Positions 12,311 to 25,538 of a DNA stretch of 64,000 bases are shown piece by piece. Each line of letters opens with the position of its first letter. Position 1 is the first letter of the stretch. The stretch is from Musa acuminata AAA Group (lineage: Eukaryota > Streptophyta > Magnoliopsida > Zingiberales > Musaceae), in contig NC_088357.1 of the NCBI RefSeq assembly GCF_036884655.1, forward strand, positions 44,107,501-44,171,500, written 5' to 3'. The translations under genes were made by a program, and so were the position numbers. The notes beneath the pieces are model-generated. The model ran no database searches. It had not been told where the DNA came from and saw nothing but the letters and a program-made list of their open reading frames with translations.

Positions 12311-15195
12311 ATGGACCTGCGAGAAATCCACCACGACGACGACAAGGATGACGAGGACAAGGCCGAGGCCGACTCTGCCTCCGATATCTACTTCGACGCC
12401 CTTGATTCCTTCATCGAGTCTGACGACGACGGCGAAATTTTCTTCGATTTGCCCCCGTCTCTCCACCTTGAATCGGCCTCCACCCCCCTCGACGTTTTGC
12501 CTTCATCAGCATCGACCCTCCGCCGGCGTCGCCAGCCGCCCCCCGAGGGAACCGACCCCGCCCCTAAAGCGAACTTGGATTCCCCCGCCGACACGCAGCC
12601 GAAGATTGAGCTCGATATGAAGCGACGGGTATTGGGTTCGGATACTCCGGCTTCTTCTGCTATCACCTCGGATCAGGTTAGTGCCGGAGGACGGGATGTA
12701 CGCCCGGGGGTTTCTAGGGAATCCGGAGCGACGAGCCGTGCCCGTGATAACGAGGTAGCGGCAGCTGACTCTGGATCGGTGCCGCCCTGGTGCATCTTGG
12801 AGTTTTCAGCTGATCTGGTGATCAAAGCTGTCTTCTTTCAGATGACTTTGCTGGTCAGCTTCGTCAAGACAACCTTTTGGTTGTTTCAGTGCTCTTTCTT
12901 ATGCGTCACAGATCCTCTCGGCACTCTTTACCGAGCAAGGGATGGGGCAAAGGCAAGGGTTTCGGAAGCATGTAAGAGTTTGTACGAGAATATTCTCCCG
13001 TTGATGTTCGGAAGATTAATTAGACAGCGGGAAACGTGGAAATTGGTGGTGATGTTGACATGGGGGTTCTTCTGGTCTCTCTATGTATGTCTCTTGTTGT
13101 TTGGGATTTTGGCAGCCTCTTTCTTAGGAGCGAGTCTGATCATGAGGCGGGTGGTGGAAGAGCCCATACAGATGACCGAGGAATTGAGTTTTGATTACAC
13201 AAAAACCAGCCCGGAAGCTCTTGTGCCAATTGTTCCTTGCGTTGGTTGCTTGGTTTCCAGCAAAGAATTCAGCATTGTGACCCATGAATTTCGGCGGCTG
13301 GCGCCTCCAAATCAAAAGCTGCAGCTTACCATTTCATTGACTCTGCCAGAATCGGATTACAACAGAAATCTTGGGGTCTTTCAGGTATGTATTTTGAACA
13401 ATGGAGACATGTGTCTCAGAAATTGGATGTTTTTTTCACATTCGCGTAATGTATCATTATGTCATGTCAGCTAATTTTATATTCTTTTTTAGATTGTTTT
13501 GACAATTCTGCATTTTGAAGATGTGATTTAATCCGGGAAATTTAGTTCCCAGGGGAATGACCACTTGCTTATATTTGGTTCAAAATGAGGTTACTGCAGA
13601 ATATGAGAAGTGAAGTTCCAAAAAGAAGAGAAGCGACTTTTGACTTTGAGGCAGTGCTGATGATGCTGATTTCTGAAATATGTAGGAAGAGAAGCTCCAT
13701 ACCCCATTCACTTCCCTAAAATCCAAAACACTCTTAGTATCGCTTGATTAGTTTACTTGAATCAAGGCATTTTCTGAGATCTAAACACTCCTTGGAAAGT
13801 TGGTTTAAATGTGGATATATGAACTTGTACAACTCTAGACTTTGGGTCAAAGTGAGGTATAATATAGGCAGCGCTTGGTCAAATTCAGGCCTGTTTAGTA
13901 AATTGAATTTACTCCTTGAGATAGGACCCAATAAAGTACTTGTTTAGGCACCCACTTAAAAGTGCACCCTCTCATTCAGAATTGTGTAAATTTAAATCTC
14001 ATACTTCCCATTTGATTTTTCTTTTCTGATACTATAAATCTGGAATTTATGGTGGTAGTTTGGACTTATAATTTACTATATGTTCTTAGAAATTGCATTG
14101 AGCTCTTTGAAAGCTAAGACTAGAATGCTCTCTAGTGTAGATGCACTCGATAGTAATTTTGTTATTAGTTTAAGTGATTTGTTTTTTCTTAAATGTATGA
14201 TCTGTTGGTCAGTATGAAGCGTATTACATTCCTCTATACATGCTTAAAATGTTTGATGTTATATTCTTTTATGATATATTTTGCCACATCTGAATGTTAC
14301 ATTGATATAGTTGGCATTATCTCCTCCAGTGCCAAGCAATTAAAAGGAAGGTAAAAGAGAGAAATCAGCTATATGCTTGTCATAAAAGGTGCCATAAGTG
14401 CTGTTTATCTTTTCCTATTTTATTTTTCAGTTTGTCTTTTGCAATGTTTTCCACATTTTATGTCTTCACAAACTTGAACTGTGAGATTTTGTTAGGAATT
14501 CTGGTAGTTTTGTGGAACTCTTGCTTCCTCCTTTCTGCAACTCGATGTGCTTGGTCATTATAATTTATATTGACCTGATCACATTCATATGACATTGATT
14601 CACTAAAGGTTGGACCTTGTTACACTGCTTAGATCAGGCCAGTTTATAGTTTCCATTTGCAGTGGAGCTTGAACCTAATCTTTTCACATGGTTAATGTTC
14701 TAATGTGTTTAACACCTTCATGTGATTTTTTTGGTACAGGTCAGGGTGGAACTTCTAACTATAAATGGCAACATCACATCCAGTTCACGTCAACCATGCA
14801 TACTTCGCTTCAAGAGCTCTCACATTCGCTTCGTAGAGACTTTCCTTAAATCCATGTTTCTATTAGCAGGCTATTCTTCTGAAACACAGGTTCTGAGTTT
14901 AAGAATGAGAGGCCTTATTGAAGGAACTAAACCAACCATATGCGTAAGGGTCACACTAGAGCAGAGAGCAGAGTTTAGGCCTGGTGCTGGTATCCCTGAA
15001 ATTTATTCTGCATCTATGAAACTTGAGGTTGAGCTTCCTTTCTTTAAGAGGATGATATGGAACTGGAGGAAGACTGTCTTCATCTGGACCAGTATGATGT
15101 TATTTATCATGCAGTTGCTGATTCTTCTTGTATGTTGCAGACCTGTTATATTTCCCAGGGGAAGATCTAATGGTGGTACTCCTAGGAGACCATAG
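12311..15195 (+). CDS. SEIPIN: Seipin (plant SEIPIN2/3-like lipid droplet biogenesis protein)
   Basis: Two exons, 12311-13384 and 14740-15195, joined in phase (TTTCAG|GTATGT...GGTACAG|GTCAGG), give 509 residues. The N-terminal 150 residues are acidic and Ser/Pro-rich. The core has hydrophobic segments at about 175-205 and 240-275 (KLVVMLTWGFFWSLYVCLLL), then the lumenal seipin domain (LQLTISLTLPES, NLGVFQVRVELL, VETFLKSMFLLAGYSSE) and a second membrane segment near 470-490. Known: seipins form ER rings that set the sites where lipid droplets grow; plants have a short SEIPIN1 and long SEIPIN2/3. The length and long N-terminus favour SEIPIN2/3. Residues 26-32 (IYFDALD), preceded by an acidic stretch at 9-25, resemble a FFAT motif for binding VAP27, an interaction known for SEIPIN2/3. 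Assignment to seipin is secure; the paralogue is inferred. Confidence 0.93.
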
Positions 15196-16044
15196 TACGC
15201 GAACTTTATATGCATAATTGTGAGAGTAATAATCTTTCTGCTGGATTTATTGTGACTTTTATGGCTGCTGGATATAATGGTTATCTTCAGATTTCATCTG
15301 ATAATAGTCATGATGTACACTTTGAGTTTGTTCAACACTTTTGATCAGTCAGTGGCATCCGGTATGTTTTCCAATTTCTGAGGCACAATAGAAACATGAA
15401 ATATGTTTTGTATTATAAATTTTATTTTCTGAACAATTTAACAAAGTACTTCTGTTGAGAAGGACAAGAATCTAGTGTTATACAAATATATTGAATTGAA
15501 GAATACTTATGTGTGCAAATTTAAGGTGTTTGTAGGTTAACTAATCCTGTTGATTGGCGACTAAGTAACAACCGCATGAATATATTGAACAGGGTCTTTC
15601 TATTTATGTTGTTATAAGTATTTAACAAGTGAGGCAAGAATGAGACAGCAATTTATTGAGTTACCTTTCATTTGTTGACAATAATACATTAAAATATATA
15701 CCTCAAACAAATGAAGCTGTTGCCTAGTAGATTTAATGGTATGCTCAAGTGTTGCCTTTAACAAACACTTTCACCAATTGGACATGGAGAAGAAACCTTT
15801 CAAGATATGAACTAAAAGACTGTACTAATAGATCAGCACTTTATTGCATGAAAAAAGAGATAACAAGCATGAGAATGAGCCTTAAATGTTTATGAGCATG
15901 TCTATCTATAGGTATAATAATGCCTGAATCTCCTAATTTAAGATGACTGTAAACTGGCTAGAAATTTGTATCTAAGTTAAAATCCTTTTAAAAGTGACCC
16001 TGATATTTTTATGTTTCTTAGTCCAGTCAACCTTATTTAGGCCC

Positions 16045-16400
16045 CAAACAAGGGTAGTGCCGGTACCAGTTGGTAGCCGAACTGTTATGGCATCAGTACG
16101 AACCCAACTTATCATCACTCGATACAATTGTTATTGCTCGGACCAAATTGAAGGAAGAAGAGAGGAGGAGGAGGTGGCAGTAGTGAGACAGCTTGGTGGA
16201 GGGAAGAAAGAGAGCATGTGTGGGAGAGAGAAAGAAAGAGTGGTAACCATTGATAAAATTACCATTTAGGACAATCTGATATTGGTCTGCTTATTACCCA
16301 CTATGCCTGATACAATGAACTTACCAGGTAGTATAGGCTGTACCAAACCTAACCAGGTGAAATTGCCCAGTCTGTGTCCTGGTTGGTCATGGGACTGGTT
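16045..16400. repeat. Diverged GTACC-rich dispersed repeat
   Basis: Contains GTGCCGGTACCAGTTGGTA near the left side and AGGCTGTACCAAACCTAACCAGG near the right side, separated by an A/G-rich stretch. It shares the GGTACC vocabulary of the intact short element at 33542-33703 but is older and longer. Ends are not defined. Confidence 0.35.
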
Positions 16401-17240
16401 TATTTAATGATTTGATCATCCATATGGGCTTTTCATGTGGATGAGGCTTATGACTAAAACTTTCTTTGATATAAATTTGAATAAGTATAATTTTGATCAT
16501 TTTCTAATTCTTCCTACAATCTCCAATCGATTATTCTAGGCTATTTAGGACAATGTTGATGGCCAATTAAAGCCCCTGTTGTGTCTGGTTAGGATAGATT
16601 TAGGTGAGTTAGATGGTTAGATGTGTTGAGTGTTAGGACTCACATGGTAAGTACTTTTCCTTTTCAGTTCATCTTGCCCTTTAAGGTGACACATTGATAT
16701 CTCTAATCTAAAACATGATATAAATTGAGAATATGGTATCTTGATATTCATATTAGTATAGCATACTTGAGTTTCAACTTCTCTACCATTCCAATTGCAA
16801 TTAATTGTCATGGTGTCAAAAGGGCTGGATCAAGTTTAGTGTTTCAAACACTATACCTAGAATAACAATAACCTTTTCATATATGTAATGGATCTTGATA
16901 CATTTCATTTTTAGAAGTTGTTTTGTACATTTATGCATCTGGAGGTGTTTGACCATCTAGTCTATCACTCAGGTAAACTTTGCAAGGCTTGATGATATTT
17001 TATTATAGACAAATTTCTTTGCAAATGCCCACATTTATGAATGTGTTAACCTGGTTGCATATAGATCAGTAACCAAGATTTCAAATCTTGGTCTGATACC
17101 AATGTCAATCTTTGGTGAACCCGTACAGTACCAGTATGGCTGGATGTATTGTGTCTTGGTATGCACTTGTGCGATTGTTATGGATCTGGCTAGAGAGGAG
17201 TATGGTGAAGTAGGCGAGGGGGGAGGAAGATGATTCTACA

Positions 17241-18178
17241 TCAGTGAACAAGTTTCAATAACATGTTTACATCATTGACTTGGCATAATGGTTTTCTTAG
17301 TAATATCACACATTGCACTTGCATCCTGAAATTGCTGGACCATCTATTGTCCAAGCATCTCTTCATGTAAAATATATCATCCTGTTACTTGTTGCAGGTA
17401 ATACTACTTTCGGTGAATAACTTTCAACATGGTTACATTATTGACTTTGCATAATGTGTTTCTGAATTTTCATAGTAGGTTGAAACACAAACTGCATTTG
17501 CATTCTAAAATTGCTGAATTATGTCTTGTGCAAACATAGCTTCATGTAAGATTTTTCATCTTGTTACTTATTGATGGTGATACTAGTTCTAGTGAACAAT
17601 TCTCAGTAACATGTTTACATCATTGACTTTGCATAAGGTTTTTTCTAATTTTCATAGTAGGATATAACACATGTTGCATTTGCATTCTATATTTGCTGAA
17701 CCATCTATTGTACAAGCATCTCTTCATGTAAAATTTATCATCCTCTTACTTGTTGCAGGCAATGCTGCTTTGAATGAACAACTTTCAGTAACATGTTTAC
17801 ATCGTTAAATTTGCATTATAGTCTTCTGAAGTTTTATACTAGGTTGTAACACACATCAGACTTGTATTCTGAAATTTGCTTAACAATCTGTTGTGCAAGC
17901 ATCTCTTTATGTAAATTTTGTCATCCTTTTACTTGTTGCAGGTGTAATATCTTTACATCATTGATGTTGCATATTAGTAGGTTATAACACATTCATTTGC
18001 ATTGTAAAATTGCTGAATCTTGTGCTAGTATCACTTTATGTAAAATTTATCATCCTGTCGTTGCAGGCAGAGTGGCATACTACTTCACCGAAACAACTAA
18101 TATCATGTTTACATCATTAATTTGCACAATACTTTTCTGAAATTTTCTAGTAGGCTGTCATGCATTGTACAAATCCAG
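17241..18178. repeat. Tandem array of about 180-bp units (about 5.5 copies)
   Basis: The motif CTTGTTGCAGG and relatives recur at about 17388, 17568 (altered), 17749, 17932 and 18061, giving a period of about 180 bp with the fifth unit shortened. Other words recur in register: AACATGTTTACATCATTGAC, TTTCATAGTAGG, CATTTGCATTCT, CAAGCATCTCTTCATGTAA. Copies differ from each other by roughly a tenth or more, so the array is not recent. Each unit ends with a pyrimidine-rich stretch plus TTGCAG, which looks like a splice acceptor. No coding content was seen. Confidence 0.85.
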
Positions 18179-19294
18179 TTAAGGAGATGCTGCAGTGTTT
18201 TCTTCGCACCGCAGGTGGCATGGTATCATTTGCAGGTCGGAAAGGCCACAAAGTAGTCATCCACAAGTCTTCTTAGTGGTAAAGGAGTACAACAAGATCT
18301 ACGTAACAGGCTTGCTGACTGTCTTCCCTTTCATTAATCATGTGATGATATCTTGCTCCCTTCTGTTTGAGCCACCACAAGTAGACTTTTCACACATCTA
18401 AGCTTGTAATGTTGTGGGTCTTTTTGTAACTGTAATTTAAATGGTCACTTAAGCTGTCAAATGGTAGAATTAGATATTCATCTTCAATGGCTGAGAGATT
18501 TTTGCATGTTTCTTTACATGTTAAAGTGTTGCCTTTTGACTACAAGTTATGATACTGAAAGTTTTTGCATTTATTTGATTTAGAGATACATATGTTCATT
18601 GTTTCAAGCTTCAACTCCATCAATTTGAGCAAGTCTGATCATAGGTAGAGGAAAGTGAAGGATGAAATTGGAGGAAAAATGGGGGTGGGGAGTGAAGGAG
18701 AGGAGCTCATTTATGTTGGAAGAAAATTTAGGTCAACACAAAAAGGATTATAGAAATTGCAAAACTAGAAGAAAATAAATGCATGTTCACTTACATAAAC
18801 ATATTTATTGAGATGGGATATTTAGATCTCACTGGTCCTGGTTACATGAAAGGAACAAGAATTATCACAATGTCCAAACAACCTTCTAGTCTCAATTCTA
18901 AAAGTAACAGTAAAGAAGTAGAAGCACAATCCCCATTGTTTGAGAAACGACTGTCTATATCTAGCTCAGAATGCAAATGTTATAGAATCACGTATACAGG
19001 GAGAACAATGATGCAACTCATGAGCTTGCATATATTACTTGATCAACTGCTTTGTCCAAGTTCTCCTCAATTACTAGATCAACTGCTCTGTCTAATAATA
19101 ATGAATGTTTGTGTTGTTCTTTTCTAAAAAATAAACTCTTGTGAACTCATCTTTTACTTAATCAAGAATAAAAATTTGAACTGATGTTTACAATACTGTT
19201 TGGTATAGTACGGATGATATTGACCGATCCGATGAATAGGATGTTCGATACATAAAAACCTATGCCATCGGAGCCTATACCGATTCATACATTA

Positions 19295-19821
19295 CATTAC
19301 GAGCAAAGTAGTAAACAAGGTGTTCGATATAATGCTTATGTGTCTGTGCCTTTTAGTCCCATTTTGATTAGCTTTTATGGTCGTTTTAGGTTTACGATTG
19401 TAAACGCAGGCGATGTGCAATCATCATGCAGAAGCAGAACTTTCAGAAACATATCATCCAAGCAATCATTTTGGGAGGTTTTTAGCTCTGTAGAGTGATA
19501 CGAAGTGTTAGCCAACATGGTATTTCGGAGCTACCCGAGTGACACATAACTAGATGGACCTTTAAAGTAGTGTTTAGGATTGGTTCACTGTATTATTCTG
19601 CAGTAGTGTCTTGTGGGCACTTATGAAGACTTTTGGTTATGACGGACCACCTTGGACCCTTTATTGCATAACCATTCAGAGCTTACAAAGTCTATGTTTT
19701 TCAAGTATTTACTAAATGGTTGCTTGTGGATCCCGAGTTAAATATTTTTTTAACCCATCTTCTCTCTCGTAGGTCCTTAAGAGACTATAAGAGGTTTTGG
19801 GAAGGTTAAGTCCGTGATAGA
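19295..19821 (+). repeat. 5' LTR of the outer element
   Basis: Defined by similarity to 25539-26080 and by the primer-binding-site-like sequence beginning at 19822. The left edge is estimated by counting back from the shared TGTTCGATAT block. Confidence 0.6.
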
Positions 19822-19836
19822 TGATATTAGAGCAGG
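19822..19836 (+). other. Primer-binding site, initiator Met-tRNA type
   Basis: TGATATTAGAGCAGG differs from the usual TGGTATCAGAGC at two of twelve positions. It sits immediately inside the left LTR, where first-strand synthesis would be primed. Confidence 0.6.
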
Positions 19837-19871
19837 ACAAGCACACTTAGAAACACTTGGTATGCAAACAT

Positions 19872-21444
19872 TGTTGAATCTTGTATTTTGATGATGAAAC
19901 CAATTGATAAATGTTTATGATTTGATCTGCGTTTTAAGTGATACAAGATACTTCGATCAAGGAGAGACATTTAAGTAGGAAGAATCATGTTGGGTTGGAG
20001 AAACATGTCAGAAGATTGGATGTCACACCGAAGGATCCATCGACATATCGACAAAAGGCTTTGGTCCACGGTTTCGAGCATCGGGCTAAGAAGAGCAGAT
20101 ATTGTGCCAAGGATATCGGAGTTGCGGATGTCAACTGGCCACAAGAAAGCATGATGCGTCAAAAAATCAGACGAAGTGTCGATGGACCAATGACATGCCG
20201 GACAACATGATTCATGCTTAGTAATAATTGTTTAGATCGAAGTGTGCTTTTATGTGTGCAGGAATAACTACGATAGCAAGACATAAAGCAAAATGAAGTC
20301 CCAGAGTCAAGAACGTGATTTCGTTGGGAGTTCGAGAGTTCGTCGGAAGTCCGGACGTTCGTCGAAAGTTCTGCCTGAACTAACCGAGAAGTCCAGGAGC
20401 TTGCCAAAGAAGCTCGTCGGAACTCGCCAAGAAGATCATCGTGAAGTCCAAGAGCTTGCCGAGAGTCCTCCGGAACATTGCTGGGAGTTCGTCGAAAGTT
20501 CGCAGGAAGATCGCTGGAAGCTTGCCGGAAGAGCAATTGACATACCAGAACTAGAATGCTTAGAATATGTCTTAGGAAACGTAATTAGTACATAATTGGA
20601 GTTAGGATTGAGAGGTAATCTCATCAACTCTGTTAGGGGCCAATTGGGCCCGAAGTTGGGTTGGTTTGGGTCGGATTCAAGGCCCAACCAGGATGTTGAA
20701 AGCCTGGCCGACGGTGGCACTACTTGGGAGACTCAGTCTCCCAAGTGGTCTAGGCGGTGGTATCGCCGACAGCAAATGCTGCCAGTGGTGGTACCACCAG
20801 AGCTCGGTCTCCGAGCTCTGTCAGGCGATGGTATCGCCCAGTGTCAGACTGACACTGGCGATGGTACCGCCTATACCTAGAAAACCCGGGATGAGATGTT
20901 TTTAGGCTCCAAGTTTGAATCAACTTGAAGCTTATAAATACCTCTCTCATCCCTGATTAAGATATACAAGCACAGAGAGTTTTAAAGTGAGAAAATATTG
21001 TTACAATCACTTGAGAAATCCCCTCCTCTAGTCTAAGTTTAGAATTCTGTTTAGGAGTGAGTGCTTTTAAAGGTTGTCTCCTAAACATGTGAAAATGAGA
21101 AGAGGAGTGTAAGAAGGAGGTTGATCTTCACCTATTAAAGGAAGATCGATAGTGGATGATAGTGGCCTCGACGGAAGAGGAATCGGTGGAGTGGATGTAG
21201 GTCATGACGACTGAACCACTATAAAACTCGGTTTGCATTTCTATTTGTGCAATTTATCTTTACTGCAAACTTACTTGCTTTACATCCACCACGCTCTTTC
21301 GTACGTTTTCGATCTCAAGTATCTTTCCGAAATTGGTTTTAACGTATGAAGATTTTCGAATCGACGTAATTTTTACCGCTGCACTAATTCAACCCCCCCC
21401 CCCCCCCCCCCCTCCCCCCTCTTAGTGTCGACTCGTTCCTAACA
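19872..21444 (+). mobile_element. Nested solo LTR with perfect 5-bp target duplication
   Basis: The 1573-bp segment begins TGTTGAATC and ends TTCCTAACA, so it has TGTT...AACA inverted ends. It is flanked by AACAT on both sides (19867-19871 and 21445-21449). Near its right end is a run of about 22 C followed by CTCCCCCCTCTTAGTG, an arrangement I associate with long LTRs of SIRE/Maximus-type copia elements; that family name is from memory. A block of near-palindromic GGTACC/GGTATCGCC words lies at 20750-20870. No internal domain adjoins it, so the full element was lost by LTR-LTR recombination. It interrupts the older element, so it is younger. Confidence 0.88.
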
Positions 21445-23334
21445 AACATAAGGGACCTAGCGAGGCTGTGATGAGGGCAACCAACACACATAACTGTTTG
21501 AGAGAAACGGGTGTTGAGATGTAAGTAAAGGAGTCAGTCAAAGGAGCGGATATTCAAGATTGACATTCATAGGAATAGCTAATCCGCATGAGAGGCACTA
21601 CGAGGACAAGCAAGTTGGGAAGAACGCATAGTGCACAAATGTTAAAATGGTTGAGTTTGAGCTATGGCTCAATGTTGGCAACTAAACTTGACCATGCTCA
21701 AGGCAAATAGGGCGCTTGGTAAAGGATGAGACTATACAAGGTGGTATAGGTTGCTTAGTGACCAAAAGAGTTATGCAAAGCTCATATAGGAGAGGTAAAT
21801 TGCTAACTCGAATAATTCGATACTTATGCAAGATTTTGTATGTGAAGGATAGACTATTTGTGGCCATCCCAAGGTGATCAAAACTCGACGCTATGGAGCA
21901 TTGAAACTTTCTCTTTAGCATGAGAATGATACATCAGTAGGAGGCTGAAGTTTATAATGAGTTTAGCAAACTAATAGGCCTTAAGGGATGCAGTGGAGCC
22001 TGTATTTGTGAAGAATCATAATCTAATAAGTGCGTTCACGAGGACAGAACAGTGCACAATTTGTTCAGCAAGATGGAGTAGTCTAAGGGGATGTTGGTCT
22101 CATAAACTTCTAGAGGGAAGGATGCAAAGAAAGAAGTTGTTCCAACAGAACAAATATCCAAGAGGGATAAGTCCCGATTCTCCATAGGGAGAATCATATG
22201 CAATAGATCACATATGTTAAGGAGGGATACCTTAAGACAACAACTCCATAAAGTTCAATAGATCGAGTGTGTAACGAGGAGTTATTGTATGATCTTGCAT
22301 GAGATAATGTGTTGGTGGACGCATTGTAAGATCAAGTGAGAGAGTGACCCAAGATAACACTAAACGAAGGCACACTTAGAGTCGATGTGGAGATCAACAG
22401 AGGGTTGATCTATAGAATGATGGGCATAAAGGCTACCATCAACTCAATGCAAACCGAGGAGCAGAGTAACTTAGGTGAAACTTAGTGAAGTGCTTAAGCC
22501 ATATGAAGGGAGTCGACATAGAAAATGAAACATGAAGTAAAGGCACAAAGCTTTCCTCGGATAAAGTTCAAGGATATGAACTCTTGTAGAGGAAAGAACG
22601 AGATCATGTCGTTCCATGGGTCCCTCATTCTGATAGAGTGGACTCAACCTGTATGATGTCAAAATCGAAGGGAGCTTCGAGGCACATATACTTTATCTCA
22701 ACAAAATATTTTATGGAGGAACTAAGTTGACTCAACTTGCGAAGGCAAAGTTTGGGTCAGAAGGTCTTGACATGAGGCAAAGGATGCAAAGACAAGTACT
22801 CTTAAAGAATATGCCATAGTGCTATCATTCGAGATGTCGCGAAGCAAGCGATGCATAGCGGAGATTGTGCTAGGGGGCAAAGGCCCAAGATCCAGACAAT
22901 GATGCACCAATTACAATGAAGTCATTGGCTTTTAGAAACTGCTAGGCGATAGACTATCCTAAAGCTATGCTTCATCTGGGTGTGATCCGAGAGCGGGTAG
23001 ACAAAGGTCAATTGCTAAAGGAGCGAACACAATCGGAGATGATGGAGGCAATGTAATATATTGGTAAAGGCTACACATTGAGAAATCATAGTTCGAGTTC
23101 AACCCACAAAGATCAAAATGTAGTGGAGATGTCACCAGGAGACGACATCGTGCAGCGGATCATGATGGAATAGTTCGAGGCAATATAATACAAATGAGAG
23201 AGGTCTTGTGAGAGACTAAATCATATAAAGGTATAATCAGGAGCTACTAGAAGCTCCACTTCGGTGAATAACATGACAATAAGAAGAGTTATAGATTTAA
23301 GGAGTGAATGTCATAGTATCGCAGAGGTGGGTCT

Positions 23335-24300
23335 TCCGTGTGTGCATCGAATTTTGCATTGGATATAAGTCTTTATCATCAGCATATGAGGGTTATGTAC
23401 TATTTAAGGAGAATTCTGAGTCAAGTACCGGTGAGTCTCATTATGAGACTTGATCATACAGATGTGTGATCAGAGCGACCGAAGAGTTGGACTACTTCAG
23501 AGCTCATATTCGCTTAAGGGAGCTTAGTAAGTTAGAAGACAAGGCTGAGTAAATAAACATTATAACCAAGGAAGCAAAGGAAAACTAAATCGGCGTGAGC
23601 CCTACGACATGATGACGGAGGTTATGCTACATGTGAGTTATAGTCTATCTTTTCATCGACCAATGGAAACTGCTCGAAGAATACATAAGTGTTAAAGCAA
23701 GTGGTCGAAAGGGGCAAGGAAGCAATAGCAAGTCTAGTGGGACTCAACTACCCAAAACCAAGCATTGGATAGAATAGAGGTTGACTCCAAGGAGTGCCAT
23801 AGTGTCATAGAGGTAGATCTACTATGGGGGTTGGATGTAAGCCTTTATCAACAGCATATGAGGGTTGTGTACTATTGAGGGAGAATTCTGAGTCAAATAC
23901 CAGTGAGTCCCATTGGGAGACTTGATCATATAGATGTATGATTAGAGCGGCTGAAGAGTTGAACTACTTCATAGCTCATATTCGCTTAAGGGAGCTTAGT
24001 AAGTCAGAAGACAAAGCTGAGTAAGTGAACATTACTACCAAGGAAGCAAAGGAGAATTGAATCAACTTGAGCCTTACAACATGATGACGGAGGCTATGCA
24101 TGTGAGTTATAGTCTATCTTTTCATTGACCAAGAGGAACTGCTCGAAGAACACATAAGTGTTAAACCAAGCGGTCGAAAGGGGCGAGGAAGCGATAACAA
24201 GTCCAGTGGGACTCAACTACCCAAACCAAGCATTGGTTAGAATAGAGGTAGACTCCAAAGAGTGCCAAAGTGTCAAAGAGATGGATCTACTGATCAAGAA
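23335..24300. repeat. Two-copy tandem duplication, period about 472 bp
   Basis: A block starting near 23335 is repeated from about 23807. AGCATATGAGGGTT occurs at 23381 and 23853, and long stretches follow in register (TTCGCTTAAGGGAGCTTAG, GTGAGTTATAGTCTATC, GGGACTCAACTACCCAAA). The copies differ by scattered substitutions. This lies inside the non-coding interior of the outer LTR element. Confidence 0.85.
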
Positions 24301-25538
24301 GCAAGTGATGCAGATACGAGGTGATGGATAATATAGGGCCATAGGTATGGTAGTGCCATTGTACCGCCTTAGCGGTACCATGGAGAGTCATCAATCCCTT
24401 GCTCCCGATAAAGAGTGCTTAGTTGTGAAAGAGGCCGAGGAGGTAGAGAATACGAAGGTAAACTCAAGTACCAAGACAAGACTAAAAGGCATAGGCCAGG
24501 GAACTTTGTAAGATCGGTGTCAACAGGCTTCTCATCAAATAGCCAAAAGTGGGGGACTTCAGGTCAATGCAGGAGTGCTCAACTAAGGAACATAACACAC
24601 AATATGTGATGTTATACCTTTTCTACTCAAAATAATATAGGACAGAAATGATGGAGAAAACGGTACAATCCTATATGTGACCAAAACTATTGGAGACTTA
24701 CTCTAAGTTGGGGCAAAATTTTACTCATTTCGAGCAAAACTTATTGCATTCCAAAAGTTTGATGATAATGAGAAGGTGAATCGCAACGAGTGCAAATACT
24801 CTGAGTGCTTCGAAAGTGTGAGCAAAGAGTAGGTAAAAGACTAAAAACCAACTCGATAAATGGAGTACAACCCTCGAGGAGGCGGGTGAAATTAAGTAAC
24901 CGTTGTCTTCTCAACTCTTAAGAGAATGGGCAAAATCAAGTATCATAGTTCTCTTATTTATTAAACAGAGGAGCTCTACACAATTTCAAAGACCCTTTCG
25001 AAGAAAATGAAAGACAATAGTTATCAAATCCTTACTAATGGTGATCGGTGTTATTGAGAGTAGATTGTTCGTTTCATTTCCCAACTGAATGTCAATCGAA
25101 AGCGAAGATAATATGAACCTACTTAAAGGTGACAATTGAGTAGAAGAAGAATCGTTTGCAGAGAAAAGACCTCAAAAACTTCAAGTTTGCGAGGCAATGT
25201 TCGTTAAAGCTCAAACAGGTATCTATCCAGTTCAAGTGGCGTGAGATGTTTGAGAGACTGGTGCATAACAAGGAAGATCTTTTTATTCATTTGAAGGATC
25301 CCCGAGAACCAACAAGGATCAGCATAATTCGGGCGATTGCACACTAAAGTCAGAGTCATTGGTGAATTCAAACAGCATGGCGAATTAAAGTTTGACTACT
25401 CAACAATAGTGACGGAAAACAATTGGGAGCGAAAAGGCGTGTTGCAACTAGAGTAGAAGATTGAAGATTCAACAAAGGCGAGGAAATATAACGTCCGCAA
25501 ATGCTTCGATGAGGACGTCAAAGGAACTTGGGGAAGTA

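Larger units (their letters stand above)
15196..19294. other. Repeat-rich intergenic region downstream of seipin
   Basis: Begins with the presumed seipin 3' UTR. It then holds diverged GTACC-type repeats (about 16045-16400, 17065-17165 and 19190-19290) and the tandem array listed separately. Short open frames (for example 18195-18401 and 18783-19127) lack any recognisable domain. No gene is supported here. Confidence 0.5.
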
